Shown here piece after piece: positions 1 to 7,577 of a DNA stretch of 31,793 bases (its first letter is position 1; every line of letters begins with the position of its first letter). The notes under the pieces are model-generated. The model saw nothing but the letters and a program-made list of their open reading frames with translations, was not told the origin of the DNA and did not search any database. The stretch covers positions 1 to 31,793 of the forward strand of contig CAJUJM010000060.1 of assembly GCA_910586755.1 (NCBI GenBank), read 5' to 3'. The translations under genes and the position numbers were made by a program. Origin of the DNA: an uncultured Lachnospiraceae bacterium. Its GTDB lineage: Bacteria; Bacillota; Clostridia; Lachnospirales; Lachnospiraceae.

Positions 1-19
1 ATTAAGGAGGTTATGATAT

Positions 20-148
20 ATGGGATTTTTAACCAGCTTTGTAGGATATGTGGTAAAAGCGGCAGTTTTTGCGGCTTTGGCATGGGCCGGTATTGTATTG
101 GGCAAGAAATACAGGGATAAAAAGGATTCGCAGAAGGCGAATCAATAA
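20..148 (+). CDS. small single-pass membrane protein, function unknown
   Basis: This is a 42-residue ORF. AAGGAGG at 4-10 lies 9 bases before the ATG, which decides the start. Residues about 7-28 are hydrophobic (Val/Ala/Leu/Gly-rich with one Trp) and form one probable membrane helix. A strongly charged Lys/Arg/Asp tail (residues 29-42) follows and would sit in the cytosol. The gene ends 17 bases before alaS and no terminator lies between, so the two are probably co-transcribed. I do not recognise a named family and assign no function. The clean ribosome site and the membrane-plus-charged-tail design make it likely to be real despite its size. Confidence 0.7.
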   Translation: MGFLTSFVGYVVKAAVFAALAWAGIVLGKKYRDKKDSQKANQ

Positions 149-165
149 TTTGGAGGACTAAAGAC

Positions 166-2805
166 GTGCAGAAGTATGGTGTAAACGAATTAAGAAGAAT
201 GTTTCTGGAGTTCTTTGAGAGCAAAGGACACCTGGCGATGAAGAGCTTCTCCTTAGTTCCGCATAATGACAACAGTTTATTACTGATCAATTCCGGTATG
301 GCTCCTTTAAAGCCTTACTTTACCGGCCAGGAGATTCCTCCCAGAACCAGGGTGTGTACCTGCCAGAAATGTATTCGTACCGGCGATATTGAGAATATCG
401 GCAAGACTGCCAGACATGGGACCTTTTTTGAAATGCTGGGCAACTTCTCCTTTGGAGACTACTTTAAGCATGAGGCCATTGCCTGGTCCTGGGAGTTTTT
501 AACCCAGGTGGTAGGCCTTGAAGAAAGCCGTTTATATCCCTCGGTCTATTTAGAAGATGACGAGGCATTTGAAATCTGGAATAAGGAGATTGGCATCCCC
601 GCAGAGCGGATCTTCCGTTTCGGCAAAGAGGACAACTTCTGGGAGCACGGCTCCGGCCCCTGCGGCCCCTGCTCTGAGATTTACTATGATCGGGGCGAAA
701 AGTACGGCTGCGGCAAGCCTGATTGCACGGTAGGCTGTGAGTGCGACCGCTATATTGAGGTTTGGAACAACGTCTTTACCCAGTTTGATAATGACGGCCA
801 CGGCAACTACACCGAGTTGGAGCACAAGAACATTGATACCGGTATGGGACTGGAGCGTCTGGCAGTGGTGGTACAGGATGTAGATTCCCTGTTTACTGTT
901 GACACCAATAAGGCTCTCTTGGACCGGGTATGCCAGCTGGCCCACACAGAGTATCAGGCTGACCATGAAAAGGATGTTTCACTCCGTATTGTTACGGATC
1001 ACATTAAGTCCTGCACCTTTATGATTTCCGATGGCATTATGCCTTCCAATGAGGGAAGGGGTTACGTGCTGCGCCGTCTTCTGCGCCGCGCCGCCCGCCA
1101 TGGCAGAAAATTAGGCATTGAAGGGAAGTTCCTGGCAGATTTAAGCAGCACGGTTATCGGCCTTTCCAAAGACGGCTATCCGGAGCTGGAAGAAAAGAAA
1201 GCCATGATCTTTAAAGTGCTTTCGGAAGAAGAGGACAAGTTTAACAAGACCATCGATCAGGGCCTGGCGATTCTAGGGGATATGGAAGAGAAGATGGCGG
1301 CTGAGGGCAGCAAAAAGCTGGCCGGATTTGACGCATTTAAATTATATGATACCTATGGCTTCCCTCTGGACTTAACCAAGGAGATTCTGGAAGAGAAAGG
1401 CATGGAGGTAGATGAGGACGGCTTTACTCTTTCCATGAAGGAGCAGAAGGACAAAGCCAGAAAAGCCAGAAAGACTACCAACTATATGGGGGCTGATGTA
1501 ACCGTATATCAGTCTATTGACGCCTCTGTTACCACCAGATTTGTAGGCTATGATCGTCTGGTTCACGACTCTGAGATCACGGTTCTCACCACAGAGGATG
1601 AGATTGTAGAGGCATTGACAGACGGCCAAAAGGGAACTATCCTGGTGGACGAAACCCCCTTCTATGGCACCATGGGCGGCCAGCAGGGCGATACTGGCGT
1701 GATAGTAAGCGAAAACGGCGAATTTAAAGTCGAAGATACCATTCATTTACAGGGCGGAAAAGTTGGCCATGTGGGGATTATGGTAAAAGGCATGTTCCGG
1801 ACCGGGGAAACCGTTACCTTAAAAGTATGCGAGAAGATGCGCCGCTCCACAGAGAAAAACCACAGCGCAACCCATCTGCTTCACAAGGCTCTCCGGACCG
1901 TTTTGGGAACCCACGTAGAGCAGGCCGGATCTTTCGTAGCCCCGGATCGCCTCCGTTTCGACTTTACTCATTTTTCCGCTATGACAGCGGAGGAAATCGC
2001 CAGAGTGGAGGAGATTGTAAATGATGAGATCCGCCATTCCTTACCGGTAGTTACTGAGGAAATGTCTCTGGATGACGCGAAAAAGACCGGCGCTATGGCT
2101 CTGTTTGGCGAAAAGTACGGGGATGTAGTCCGGGTGGTAAAGATGGGAGATTTCTCCACAGAGCTCTGCGGCGGAACCCATGTATCGGATACCGGGGCTA
2201 TCCAGGCGTTTAAAATCCTGTCTGAGGCCGGTATTGCAGCAGGCGTGCGCCGTATTGAGGCTCTCACTGCCGAGGGCCTGATGGGTTACTATAAAGAGGC
2301 GGAGAACGAGCTTCACACTGCGGCTAAGACTGCCAAGACCACTCCCGGCGCGTTAAATGCCAAAATTGAGGCCATGTTAGAAGAGATTAAGGTCCTTCAT
2401 TCTGAAAATGAGAAGCTGAAAAGCAAGCTTGCCAATGAGGCCATGGGCGATGTGATGAATCAGGTTCAGGAAATTCAGGGTGTAAAATTATTGGCCATCA
2501 AGGTGGCAGACGTTGATATGAACGGCCTCCGCAATTTAGGCGATCAGTTAAAAGAAAAACTGGGCGAAGGCGTCATTGTCATTGCATCTGTGGCAGAAGG
2601 CAAAGTGAACCTGATGGCAACTGCAACAGAAGGCGCTCAGAAAAAGGGCGCTCATGCCGGAAATTTGATTAAAGCCATTGCCGGGCTGGTTGGCGGCGGC
2701 GGCGGCGGACGTCCGGGTATGGCTCAGGCAGGGGGAAAGAATCCGGCCGGAGTGGACGATGCGTTGAAGGAAGCAGCAAAAGTTGTAGAACAGCAGCTAA
2801 AATGA
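166..2805 (+). CDS. alaS: alanyl-tRNA synthetase
   Basis: This enzyme charges tRNA-Ala with alanine in the cytosol and edits mischarged Ser/Gly-tRNA-Ala. The 879-residue length is full for bacterial AlaS. The class II catalytic domain begins at the N terminus (ELRRMFLEFFESKGH) and includes the FFEMLGNFSFGDYFK segment. The editing domain carries the zinc-binding H566-x3-H570 (HSATH) and C668-GGT-H672. A coiled coil and a Gly-rich C-Ala region (six Gly around residues 845-850) close the protein. The start is GTG, with GGAGG 9 bases upstream, and matches the usual AlaS N terminus. Very sure. Confidence 0.98.
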   Translation: MQKYGVNELRRMFLEFFESKGHLAMKSFSLVPHNDNSLLLINSGMAPLKPYFTGQEIPPRTRVCTCQKCIRTGDIENIGKTARHGTFFEMLGNFSFGDYFKHEAIAWSWEFLTQVVGLEESRLYPSVYLEDDEAFEIWNKEIGIPAERIFRFGKEDNFWEHGSGPCGPCSEIYYDRGEKYGCGKPDCTVGCECDRYIEVWNNVFTQFDNDGHGNYTELEHKNIDTGMGLERLAVVVQDVDSLFTVDTNKALLDRVCQLAHTEYQADHEKDVSLRIVTDHIKSCTFMISDGIMPSNEGRGYVLRRLLRRAARHGRKLGIEGKFLADLSSTVIGLSKDGYPELEEKKAMIFKVLSEEEDKFNKTIDQGLAILGDMEEKMAAEGSKKLAGFDAFKLYDTYGFPLDLTKEILEEKGMEVDEDGFTLSMKEQKDKARKARKTTNYMGADVTVYQSIDASVTTRFVGYDRLVHDSEITVLTTEDEIVEALTDGQKGTILVDETPFYGTMGGQQGDTGVIVSENGEFKVEDTIHLQGGKVGHVGIMVKGMFRTGETVTLKVCEKMRRSTEKNHSATHLLHKALRTVLGTHVEQAGSFVAPDRLRFDFTHFSAMTAEEIARVEEIVNDEIRHSLPVVTEEMSLDDAKKTGAMALFGEKYGDVVRVVKMGDFSTELCGGTHVSDTGAIQAFKILSEAGIAAGVRRIEALTAEGLMGYYKEAENELHTAAKTAKTTPGALNAKIEAMLEEIKVLHSENEKLKSKLANEAMGDVMNQVQEIQGVKLLAIKVADVDMNGLRNLGDQLKEKLGEGVIVIASVAEGKVNLMATATEGAQKKGAHAGNLIKAIAGLVGGGGGGRPGMAQAGGKNPAGVDDALKEAAKVVEQQLK

Positions 2806-2815
2806 TAAAATCTTC

Positions 2816-2843
2816 TTGACGTATGGTAAATTTATGATATAAT
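2816..2843 (+). promoter_or_regulatory. sigma-A promoter of rpsU
   Basis: TTGACG (2816-2821) and a perfect TATAAT (2838-2843) are separated by 16 bases, and a TGA just before the -10 makes it an extended -10. It starts right after alaS and gives rpsU its own transcription start. Confidence 0.85.
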
Positions 2844-2868
2844 CTATTCAGTGTGAAAAATACCCATA

Positions 2869-2897
2869 CAGTTGTATTACGCACAATTACACAACTG
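2869..2897 (+). other. stem-loop in the rpsU leader next to the ribosome site
   Basis: CAGTTGT (2869-2875) pairs perfectly with ACAACTG (2891-2897) around a 15-base loop. The stem ends directly against the purine-rich GGAGGGAGG at 2898-2906. It lies in the transcribed leader, so it could influence S21 translation. A regulatory role is inference only, and a 7-bp A/T-containing stem could be chance. Confidence 0.35.
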
Positions 2898-2917
2898 GAG
2901 GGAGGTTAGGTGAGGCT

Positions 2918-3094
2918 ATGTCAAACGTAATTGTTAAAGATAACGAGAGCTTAGACAGCGCTTTACGCAGATTCAAGAGAAACTGTGCAAAGGCTGGTAT
3001 TCAGCAGGAAATTCGCAAGAGAGAACATTACGAGAAACCCAGCGTAAGACGTAAGAAAAAGTCTGAAGCTGCAAGAAAGCGTAAGTATAATTAA
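2918..3094 (+). CDS. rpsU: 30S ribosomal protein S21
   Basis: S21 is a small basic protein of the 30S subunit near the 16S 3' end that helps initiation. The 58 residues begin MSNVIVKDNESLDSALRRFK and end in a very Lys/Arg-rich tail (RRKKKSEAARKRKYN), typical of Firmicutes S21. GGAGG at 2901-2905 precedes the ATG by 12 bases. The gene is monocistronic, with a strong promoter upstream and an intrinsic terminator 15 bases after the stop. Confidence 0.97.
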   Translation: MSNVIVKDNESLDSALRRFKRNCAKAGIQQEIRKREHYEKPSVRRKKKSEAARKRKYN

Positions 3095-3109
3095 TGTTGA
3101 TCTCAGAAG

Positions 3110-3142
3110 GAGTCATTGCTTCATAGCAATGACTCTCTTTTT
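3110..3142 (+). terminator. intrinsic terminator after rpsU
   Basis: An 11-bp perfect stem, GAGTCATTGCT (3110-3120) with AGCAATGACTC (3125-3135), closes a 4-base loop and is followed by TCTTTTTG. This separates rpsU from the PTS module. Confidence 0.92.
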
Positions 3143-3207
3143 GTAAAATTTATCTGTACAATAGATTGTTGAAGAAAAGGATACAAGAGAGCCGGGGGGA
3201 TTTGGAA

Positions 3208-3465
3208 ATGAAAGAATTTCAATATACGATTCGCGATAAAATGGGACTTCATGCACAGCCGGCAGGTTTTCTGGTAAAAACAGCCATGTCATTTCCCTGT
3301 AAAATAACCATCGCAGGGGGGAGCAAAAAGGCAGATGCAAAAAAGATCTTAGCGGTTGTTGGGCTGGGGATAAAATGTGGGCAGGAGATTCTCGTAACAG
3401 CAGATGGGGAGCAGGAAGAAGAGGCAATAAAAACTCTAAAAGAATTTTTTGACAAAAATCTTTGA
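3208..3465 (+). CDS. HPr-like PTS phosphocarrier protein, non-canonical active centre
   Basis: HPr passes phosphate from Enzyme I to sugar-specific EIIA domains. The protein has 85 residues, the normal HPr size, and aligns without gaps to HPr. His15, the phosphorylated residue, is in GLHAQPAG. Two landmarks differ: position 17 is Gln where HPr has a nearly invariant Arg, and position 46 is Lys (DAKKIL) where Gram-positive HPr has the HPr-kinase Ser. GGGGGGA at 3194-3200 sets the ATG at 3208; a longer in-frame ORF from 3166 lacks such a site. It lies 37 bases before the PTS activator and is probably co-transcribed with it. It may be a dedicated phosphocarrier not open to Ser46 control. The family call is sure; the special role is inference. 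Confidence 0.9.
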   Translation: MKEFQYTIRDKMGLHAQPAGFLVKTAMSFPCKITIAGGSKKADAKKILAVVGLGIKCGQEILVTADGEQEEEAIKTLKEFFDKNL

Positions 3466-3502
3466 TAAACCACGGACAGCAAAGCGTAAGGAGCAGGAAC
3501 AA

Positions 3503-5395
3503 ATGAAAAACAACAAGCAGAACCAGTTGCTTCAGATTCTTTCGGAAACAGAACAGAGTATTCCCGCCGCAATTCTGGCTGGCCGGCTTGGCATCAGTGA
3601 GAGAACGGTCCGCAACTATATTAAAGAATTAAATGACGCCAAGGGCATATCCATTATTTCGTCACACGAAGGCTACCGGCTCCAGAATAAAACATTGATA
3701 AAGAATAATGCTCTTTCTACCAATGAGGCGCGGAGCTGGCAGGTGCTCTCCGACTTACTGACCAGTAAAGACGGGATAAATGCCTTTGACGAGGCAGAGA
3801 ATCTCTTTGTCAGCGCCAGCACAGTGGTTAATATCATCATCCCGCAGATAAAAAGTATGATTAAAGAATATGGATTAACCATAGAGTCTAAAAACTATCA
3901 ATTTACCCTTAAGGGAAGCGAGCGCAATAAACGGCGGCTCATCGGATATATTGCCACCAGCGATTCCTATAGTTTCTGGAAGACAGACGAATCCCTTGTC
4001 CAGCTATTTCCGGAGCAGGATATTGACGGGATTATGCAGGAACTGTATCCGGTTTTCGAGAAAGCTCAGATTTACCTCAATGACTATTCCCTGAACAATC
4101 TGATGGTACATATCCTGGTGATACTGATTCGGCTTCAGTCTGGGGATGGTCTGGATGAGCCGGAGGCGCCAACCTCCACAGACGGGCTTTTAGAATCCCT
4201 GTATGACAGGGAGGAGATCAAGGTTTTGGCAGACAGGATCTCCGCTAATTTTCTGGAAAATCATGGAATTCAGATTCCTGAACGGGATTACCAGCAGATT
4301 TTGATTTTAATTGCCCTGTCCGCAGAGCATGAGACCGTGGATATCCGAAGCATGATAAGCCATGAGTTTATCAGCAATGTAGCTTCCATCCTTTCTCTGG
4401 TGTCAAAAAGGTATTGTATTCCGGAATTTGACAATGATTTTATTATGCAGTTTGTTCTTCATGTCTATTACGCTTACCAGCGGTGCGCCTATCAGATGGG
4501 GATCCCCAATCCGGTGGGACCTCAGCTGAAAAAGGATTATGCTCCGGTTTATGATATGGCAGTATTTTTTGCCCATAATTTTTCCGATATTTACCAGATA
4601 ACCTTTAATGAGGATGAGATTGCCTTTATTGCCTTTCACTTTGGGGCTTATCTGGAAAACAGCAAGCAGCACAAAGAGCTGGTAACCTGCACCATTGTAG
4701 TGGAATCTTATCATTCCTACTCAAAAAAGCTGGTAAATGAAATCAGTGAAACCTTTAAAGAACGGCTCCTTATTCGAAATGTACTCTCCCTCAACTGCTT
4801 TTTGCAGCACGCCACGGTCAGCGATTTGGTCATTACCACGCTGCCGGCAGAAAGTGAAGGAAGGCGCATTGTGCAGGTCAGCCCTATTCTGACAAGAAAA
4901 AATCTGGATGTTATCCGGGAAAAGCTGGATGAGATTGAGGAAGAGAAAAAACTGCTGCACACCCGCGCCTTTTTCCAGAGCTTGTTCCATAAGGAATTGT
5001 ATTTTCGGAATCTTGTCCTTGAGGACGAGGAGGCATATATACGGTTTATGGGGGAACAATGCCTGGAACATGGCTTTATAAAAGAAGCTTTTATAAAAGA
5101 TGTCCTTTTGCGGGAGTCCGTCTCCAGCACGGCTTTTACGGATGTTTTAGCAATGCCCCACGCTATCAGCCAGAATGGGGAGCAATCTTTTATCTGTGTA
5201 GTCCACAATAATATGCCCATCCGGTGGGGCAGAAAAATGGTGCATTTCGTCCTTATGGTGGGGATCGCCAAAGATGAGATGAAATATTTCACTCCTGCCT
5301 TTGACCTGATAGTGGACTTGTTCAACTCCACCAATCGGACTATAGAGTTACTGAAAACCAACACATTTGAAGAATTTTGCAGGTGTATTAATTGA
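3503..5395 (+). CDS. PRD/EIIA-containing transcriptional activator (LicR/MtlR/BglG class)
   Basis: Such regulators bind DNA and are switched by PTS phosphorylation of their PRD and EII-like domains. In the 630 residues I see: an N-terminal HTH (about 5-50), a second winged-helix region (70-145), PRD1 (180-280), PRD2 (300-385), an EIIB-like domain (390-475) and a fructose/mannitol-type EIIA domain (485-630). His203 (PRD1), His320 and His379 (PRD2) and His553 (AMPHA, EIIA) are in place. The second PRD1 histidine is not apparent (ILILIALSA). The EIIB-like strand reads TIVVESYHS, with Glu401 where phosphorylated Cys is expected. AAGGAG at 3488-3493 favours ATG 3503 over an upstream in-frame start at 3449, which would overlap the HPr gene. 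It probably activates the PTS operon downstream. Confidence 0.9.
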   Translation: MKNNKQNQLLQILSETEQSIPAAILAGRLGISERTVRNYIKELNDAKGISIISSHEGYRLQNKTLIKNNALSTNEARSWQVLSDLLTSKDGINAFDEAENLFVSASTVVNIIIPQIKSMIKEYGLTIESKNYQFTLKGSERNKRRLIGYIATSDSYSFWKTDESLVQLFPEQDIDGIMQELYPVFEKAQIYLNDYSLNNLMVHILVILIRLQSGDGLDEPEAPTSTDGLLESLYDREEIKVLADRISANFLENHGIQIPERDYQQILILIALSAEHETVDIRSMISHEFISNVASILSLVSKRYCIPEFDNDFIMQFVLHVYYAYQRCAYQMGIPNPVGPQLKKDYAPVYDMAVFFAHNFSDIYQITFNEDEIAFIAFHFGAYLENSKQHKELVTCTIVVESYHSYSKKLVNEISETFKERLLIRNVLSLNCFLQHATVSDLVITTLPAESEGRRIVQVSPILTRKNLDVIREKLDEIEEEKKLLHTRAFFQSLFHKELYFRNLVLEDEEAYIRFMGEQCLEHGFIKEAFIKDVLLRESVSSTAFTDVLAMPHAISQNGEQSFICVVHNNMPIRWGRKMVHFVLMVGIAKDEMKYFTPAFDLIVDLFNSTNRTIELLKTNTFEEFCRCIN

Positions 5396-5405
5396 TCTGT
5401 TTAAT

Positions 5406-5456
5406 ATTCCACAGCGTCCTTTGGGCAGAGAACCATTGGCACGCTGTGGAATTTTT
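5406..5456 (+). terminator. intrinsic terminator after the PTS activator gene
   Basis: ATTCCACAGCGT (5406-5417) and ACGCTGTGGAAT (5441-5452) form a perfect 12-bp stem with a 23-base loop, followed by a T run to 5456. It starts 10 bases after the stop. The loop is long for a terminator, so another RNA role is possible. Confidence 0.7.
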
Positions 5457-5471
5457 CTATCTATAATGATT

Positions 5472-5517
5472 TTTCCGGCAAGGCGGCAATCTGTCTATAT
5501 TGCCGCCTTGCTGGAAA
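5472..5517 (+). repeat. large inverted repeat upstream of the PTS EIIBCA operon
   Basis: Arms 5472-5490 and 5499-5517 match over 19 bp with a single G-T wobble and an 8-base loop; the core is CAAGGCGGCAAT. A T-rich stretch (5522-5536) begins a few bases later, which is not a tight terminator tail. It could be an operator for the PRD activator, a leader hairpin or a second terminator. Its place just before the EIIB promoter region favours regulation, but this is inference. Confidence 0.6.
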
Positions 5518-5526
5518 GAACTTTGT

Positions 5527-5555
5527 TTTATTTTTTAGAAAAAACATCCTAAAAT
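5527..5555 (+). promoter_or_regulatory. possible activator-dependent promoter of the PTS operon
   Basis: TAAAAT at 5550-5555 is a fair -10. The hexamer 17 bases upstream (5527-5532, TTTATT) is a poor -35, as expected if an activator is needed. The inverted repeat at 5472-5517 lies just upstream. Weak evidence. Confidence 0.35.
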
Positions 5556-5605
5556 AGCAGTACAGAGAACAGAAAAATATACAAAAAGAAAGGGGTATTG
5601 TTATT

Positions 5606-5917
5606 ATGGTCAGAATTTTACTTGCATGCGGCATTGGAGCATCTACGGGATTTATGGCAGCCAATATGAGAAAGGCGGCCAAGGCGCAGAATCTGGATGT
5701 GACCATCCATGCGGTCAGCAAATCACAGGTATCCGAGTACGCGGATAAGATTGATGTTCTGCTTTTAGGTCCTCACTTTTCTGCGGAAGTGCCGGAGTAT
5801 CAGGAGATGTTAAAAGGTCACAATGTAAAGGTTACATCCATTGACCCGGACGATTATGCTGCTTTGGATGGAGAGAGTATTCTGGAAGATGCCATTGCGT
5901 TCTACAACGAAGGCTAA
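5606..5917 (+). CDS. PTS EIIB, lactose/cellobiose family
   Basis: This cytosolic domain takes phosphate from EIIA and gives it to the sugar passing through EIIC. The 103 residues are full length for a stand-alone CelA/ChbB/LicB-type EIIB. The N-terminal strand ends in the P-loop LLACGIGASTG, with the phosphorylated Cys8. The PHFSAEVPEY segment is also typical. GAAAGGGG at 5588-5595 provides the ribosome site. The EIIC gene follows after 26 bases, then EIIA and the phospho-glucosidase, all in one strand and in tight order, so this is the first gene of an operon. Confidence 0.95.
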   Translation: MVRILLACGIGASTGFMAANMRKAAKAQNLDVTIHAVSKSQVSEYADKIDVLLLGPHFSAEVPEYQEMLKGHNVKVTSIDPDDYAALDGESILEDAIAFYNEG

Positions 5918-5943
5918 ATTCTATGAGATAGGAGAAAATGGTT

Positions 5944-7209
5944 ATGATGAATAAGATTCAAGAGTGGATTGAGAAACATCTCGTTCCCGTTGTTAACAAA
6001 ATCACGAAAAATTTCTGGTTCAGTATTGTGGCTGACGCCATTCTTTACATAGTTCCATTTTCTATGGTCAGCACCATACCGTCTCTGTGGGCGATTCTCC
6101 GGCGGTTTGTTCCGGCTCTTCCGGATATCTCGCCTATCAGCACCTTTTCCTTTGGTCTTATCGGTCTGTTTGTGGCATACGTCATACCATACAACTGTAT
6201 GAACAAAATAGGCAAGAAGGATCGAGGCATGATTGCCGGCTTTACAGGAATCGGAACCTTTATGATGTGTATGAATTTTGAGACAGTGGAAGACGGCTCC
6301 CTGGTTTCCATGTCAAAATTCGGGGCCGGCGGTATGTTTACGGCTATTGTTGTGGGACTGCTTGTGTCTGCTATTTACAAGGCCATGACCAAGTTCTCAT
6401 TCTTCAGTGAGGACAGCGTGCTTCCGGACTTTATCAAAAACTGGTTTGATAATATTATCGCCATTATCCTGAGCCTGACAGTTGGTTATCTCTTTACCTA
6501 CGCATTGAAGATCGATGTGTTTACCATGGTTCAGATTATCATGAAGCCGGTAACCGGATTTGCCCAGAGCGCTCCAGGTGTTGTACTCATTGTATTCCTG
6601 CAGAATATTTTCTATTTCTTCGGTGTTTCCGGATGGGTGTTTACCCCGGTTACCAGAAGCATCACCCAGGCCGCTATTGCAGAAAATGCGTCTTTAGTTG
6701 CGGCAGGCATGGCTCCCAAGAATATTTACGCTTACGGATTCAGCCGTTACCACCACATCGGCGGCCAGGGAGCAACCTTGCCCCTCGCCCTGTATATGCT
6801 TCGGGCAAAATCAAAGAAGTACCGTCTTTTAGGGAAAGCCACTTTGGTGCCATCCATATTTAATATTAATGAGCCCCTGCAGTACGGCGCAGTTGTAGGC
6901 AATCTCTTTATGTTGATTCCTACCGTGCTGATTGCCATTATTCTACCCGGGTTTTCCTATCTGTGGTTTGCCATGGGATGGGGCACCATCAACTACGTAA
7001 ACTTTGACATGAACTTTGCGCCCAATGCGGTTTCTGCATTCTTTATGTCCGGCGGAGATATCCGCAATGTGCTTCTGGTCTGCATCAACTTTGTCATCGC
7101 TGCACTGATTTGGTATCCATTCTTTAAGGCTGCAGATAAGGCAGAGCTGAAGAAGGAAGAAGAACGCGCCGCCGCCAAAGCTGCAAGGCGCGCAGCTGTC
7201 AATGCATAA
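5944..7209 (+). CDS. PTS EIIC sugar permease, lactose/cellobiose family
   Basis: EIIC is the membrane channel that binds and translocates the sugar. The 421 residues hold about ten hydrophobic segments, as in CelB/ChbC/LicC permeases, with the conserved NINEP (about residue 310) of the sugar site. The C terminus is a charged, Ala/Lys/Glu-rich cytosolic tail. Three ATGs lie close together (5938, 5944, 5947). GGAG at 5931-5934 is only 3 bases from the first but 9 from the second, so 5944 is preferred. The neighbouring EIIB, EIIA and GH1 enzyme indicate an aryl- or oligo-beta-glucoside such as cellobiose; the substrate itself cannot be read from the sequence. Confidence 0.93.
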   Translation: MMNKIQEWIEKHLVPVVNKITKNFWFSIVADAILYIVPFSMVSTIPSLWAILRRFVPALPDISPISTFSFGLIGLFVAYVIPYNCMNKIGKKDRGMIAGFTGIGTFMMCMNFETVEDGSLVSMSKFGAGGMFTAIVVGLLVSAIYKAMTKFSFFSEDSVLPDFIKNWFDNIIAIILSLTVGYLFTYALKIDVFTMVQIIMKPVTGFAQSAPGVVLIVFLQNIFYFFGVSGWVFTPVTRSITQAAIAENASLVAAGMAPKNIYAYGFSRYHHIGGQGATLPLALYMLRAKSKKYRLLGKATLVPSIFNINEPLQYGAVVGNLFMLIPTVLIAIILPGFSYLWFAMGWGTINYVNFDMNFAPNAVSAFFMSGGDIRNVLLVCINFVIAALIWYPFFKAADKAELKKEEERAAAKAARRAAVNA

Positions 7210-7249
7210 GCGCTAAATATTGGAAAAAAGAAAAAGGAGGAGCTTGATT

Positions 7250-7576
7250 ATGAAAGATATTAATGCCATTGCCATTGAAGTCGTGATGAATGCCGGCGAC
7301 GGACGGATGAAGATTGATGAAGCTCTGGCCGCTATGGCGGACGGGGATCTGGAAGGAGCAAATGAGCTTCTTAAGGAAGCGGAAGCCCTGATTGTCAAGG
7401 CCCACAATGCCCAGACAGAAGTGATACAGAGTCAGGTCAGCGGAGAGAGTATGGAGTATTCCCTGTTGTTTATCCATGCACAAGATACTCTCATGACCAT
7501 AAACACAGAGCTGCGGATGACAAAAAAACTGCTTCCCATTGTAAAAATGCTGATGAAAAAGAAGGAGGATCACTAG
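7250..7576 (+). CDS. PTS EIIA, lactose/cellobiose family
   Basis: EIIA takes phosphate from HPr and passes it to EIIB; this family works as a helical trimer in the cytosol. The 108 residues carry the catalytic His76 in FIHAQDTLMT, with Asp79 at the place of the trimer metal ligand, and KAHNAQT upstream. AAAGGAGG at 7233-7240 lies 9 bases before ATG 7250; an earlier in-frame ATG at 7220 has no comparable site and would add Lys/Arg-rich residues not typical of the family. The C terminus is Lys-rich. The gene ends one base before the GH1 start, so translation is probably coupled. Confidence 0.95.
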   Translation: MKDINAIAIEVVMNAGDGRMKIDEALAAMADGDLEGANELLKEAEALIVKAHNAQTEVIQSQVSGESMEYSLLFIHAQDTLMTINTELRMTKKLLPIVKMLMKKKEDH

Positions 7577-7577
7577 T

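Noticed and set aside
550..966. minus-strand ORFs inside alaS, of which this is one
   Set aside because: alaS is unambiguous and these have no start signals or motifs.
3141..3162. a promoter for the HPr-like gene (TTGTAA and TACAAT)
   Set aside because: The boxes are only 10 bases apart, too short for sigma-A; the true promoter of this gene is not resolved.
4717..5364. 215-codon ORF on the minus strand inside the PTS activator gene
   Set aside because: It lies wholly within a well-supported gene on the other strand, is Ser/Arg/Lys-rich as expected from a frame shadow, and has no ribosome site or family resemblance.
5367..5552. 61-codon ORF across the end of the activator gene and both hairpins
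   Set aside because: It is produced by reading through palindromic sequence, has no ribosome site and no protein-like pattern.
5396..5605. a LicT/BglG-type RNA antiterminator (RAT) site controlling the PTS operon
   Set aside because: I see no RAT-like sequence overlapping a terminator, and the nearby regulator carries an HTH and EIIA domain, the DNA-binding type.
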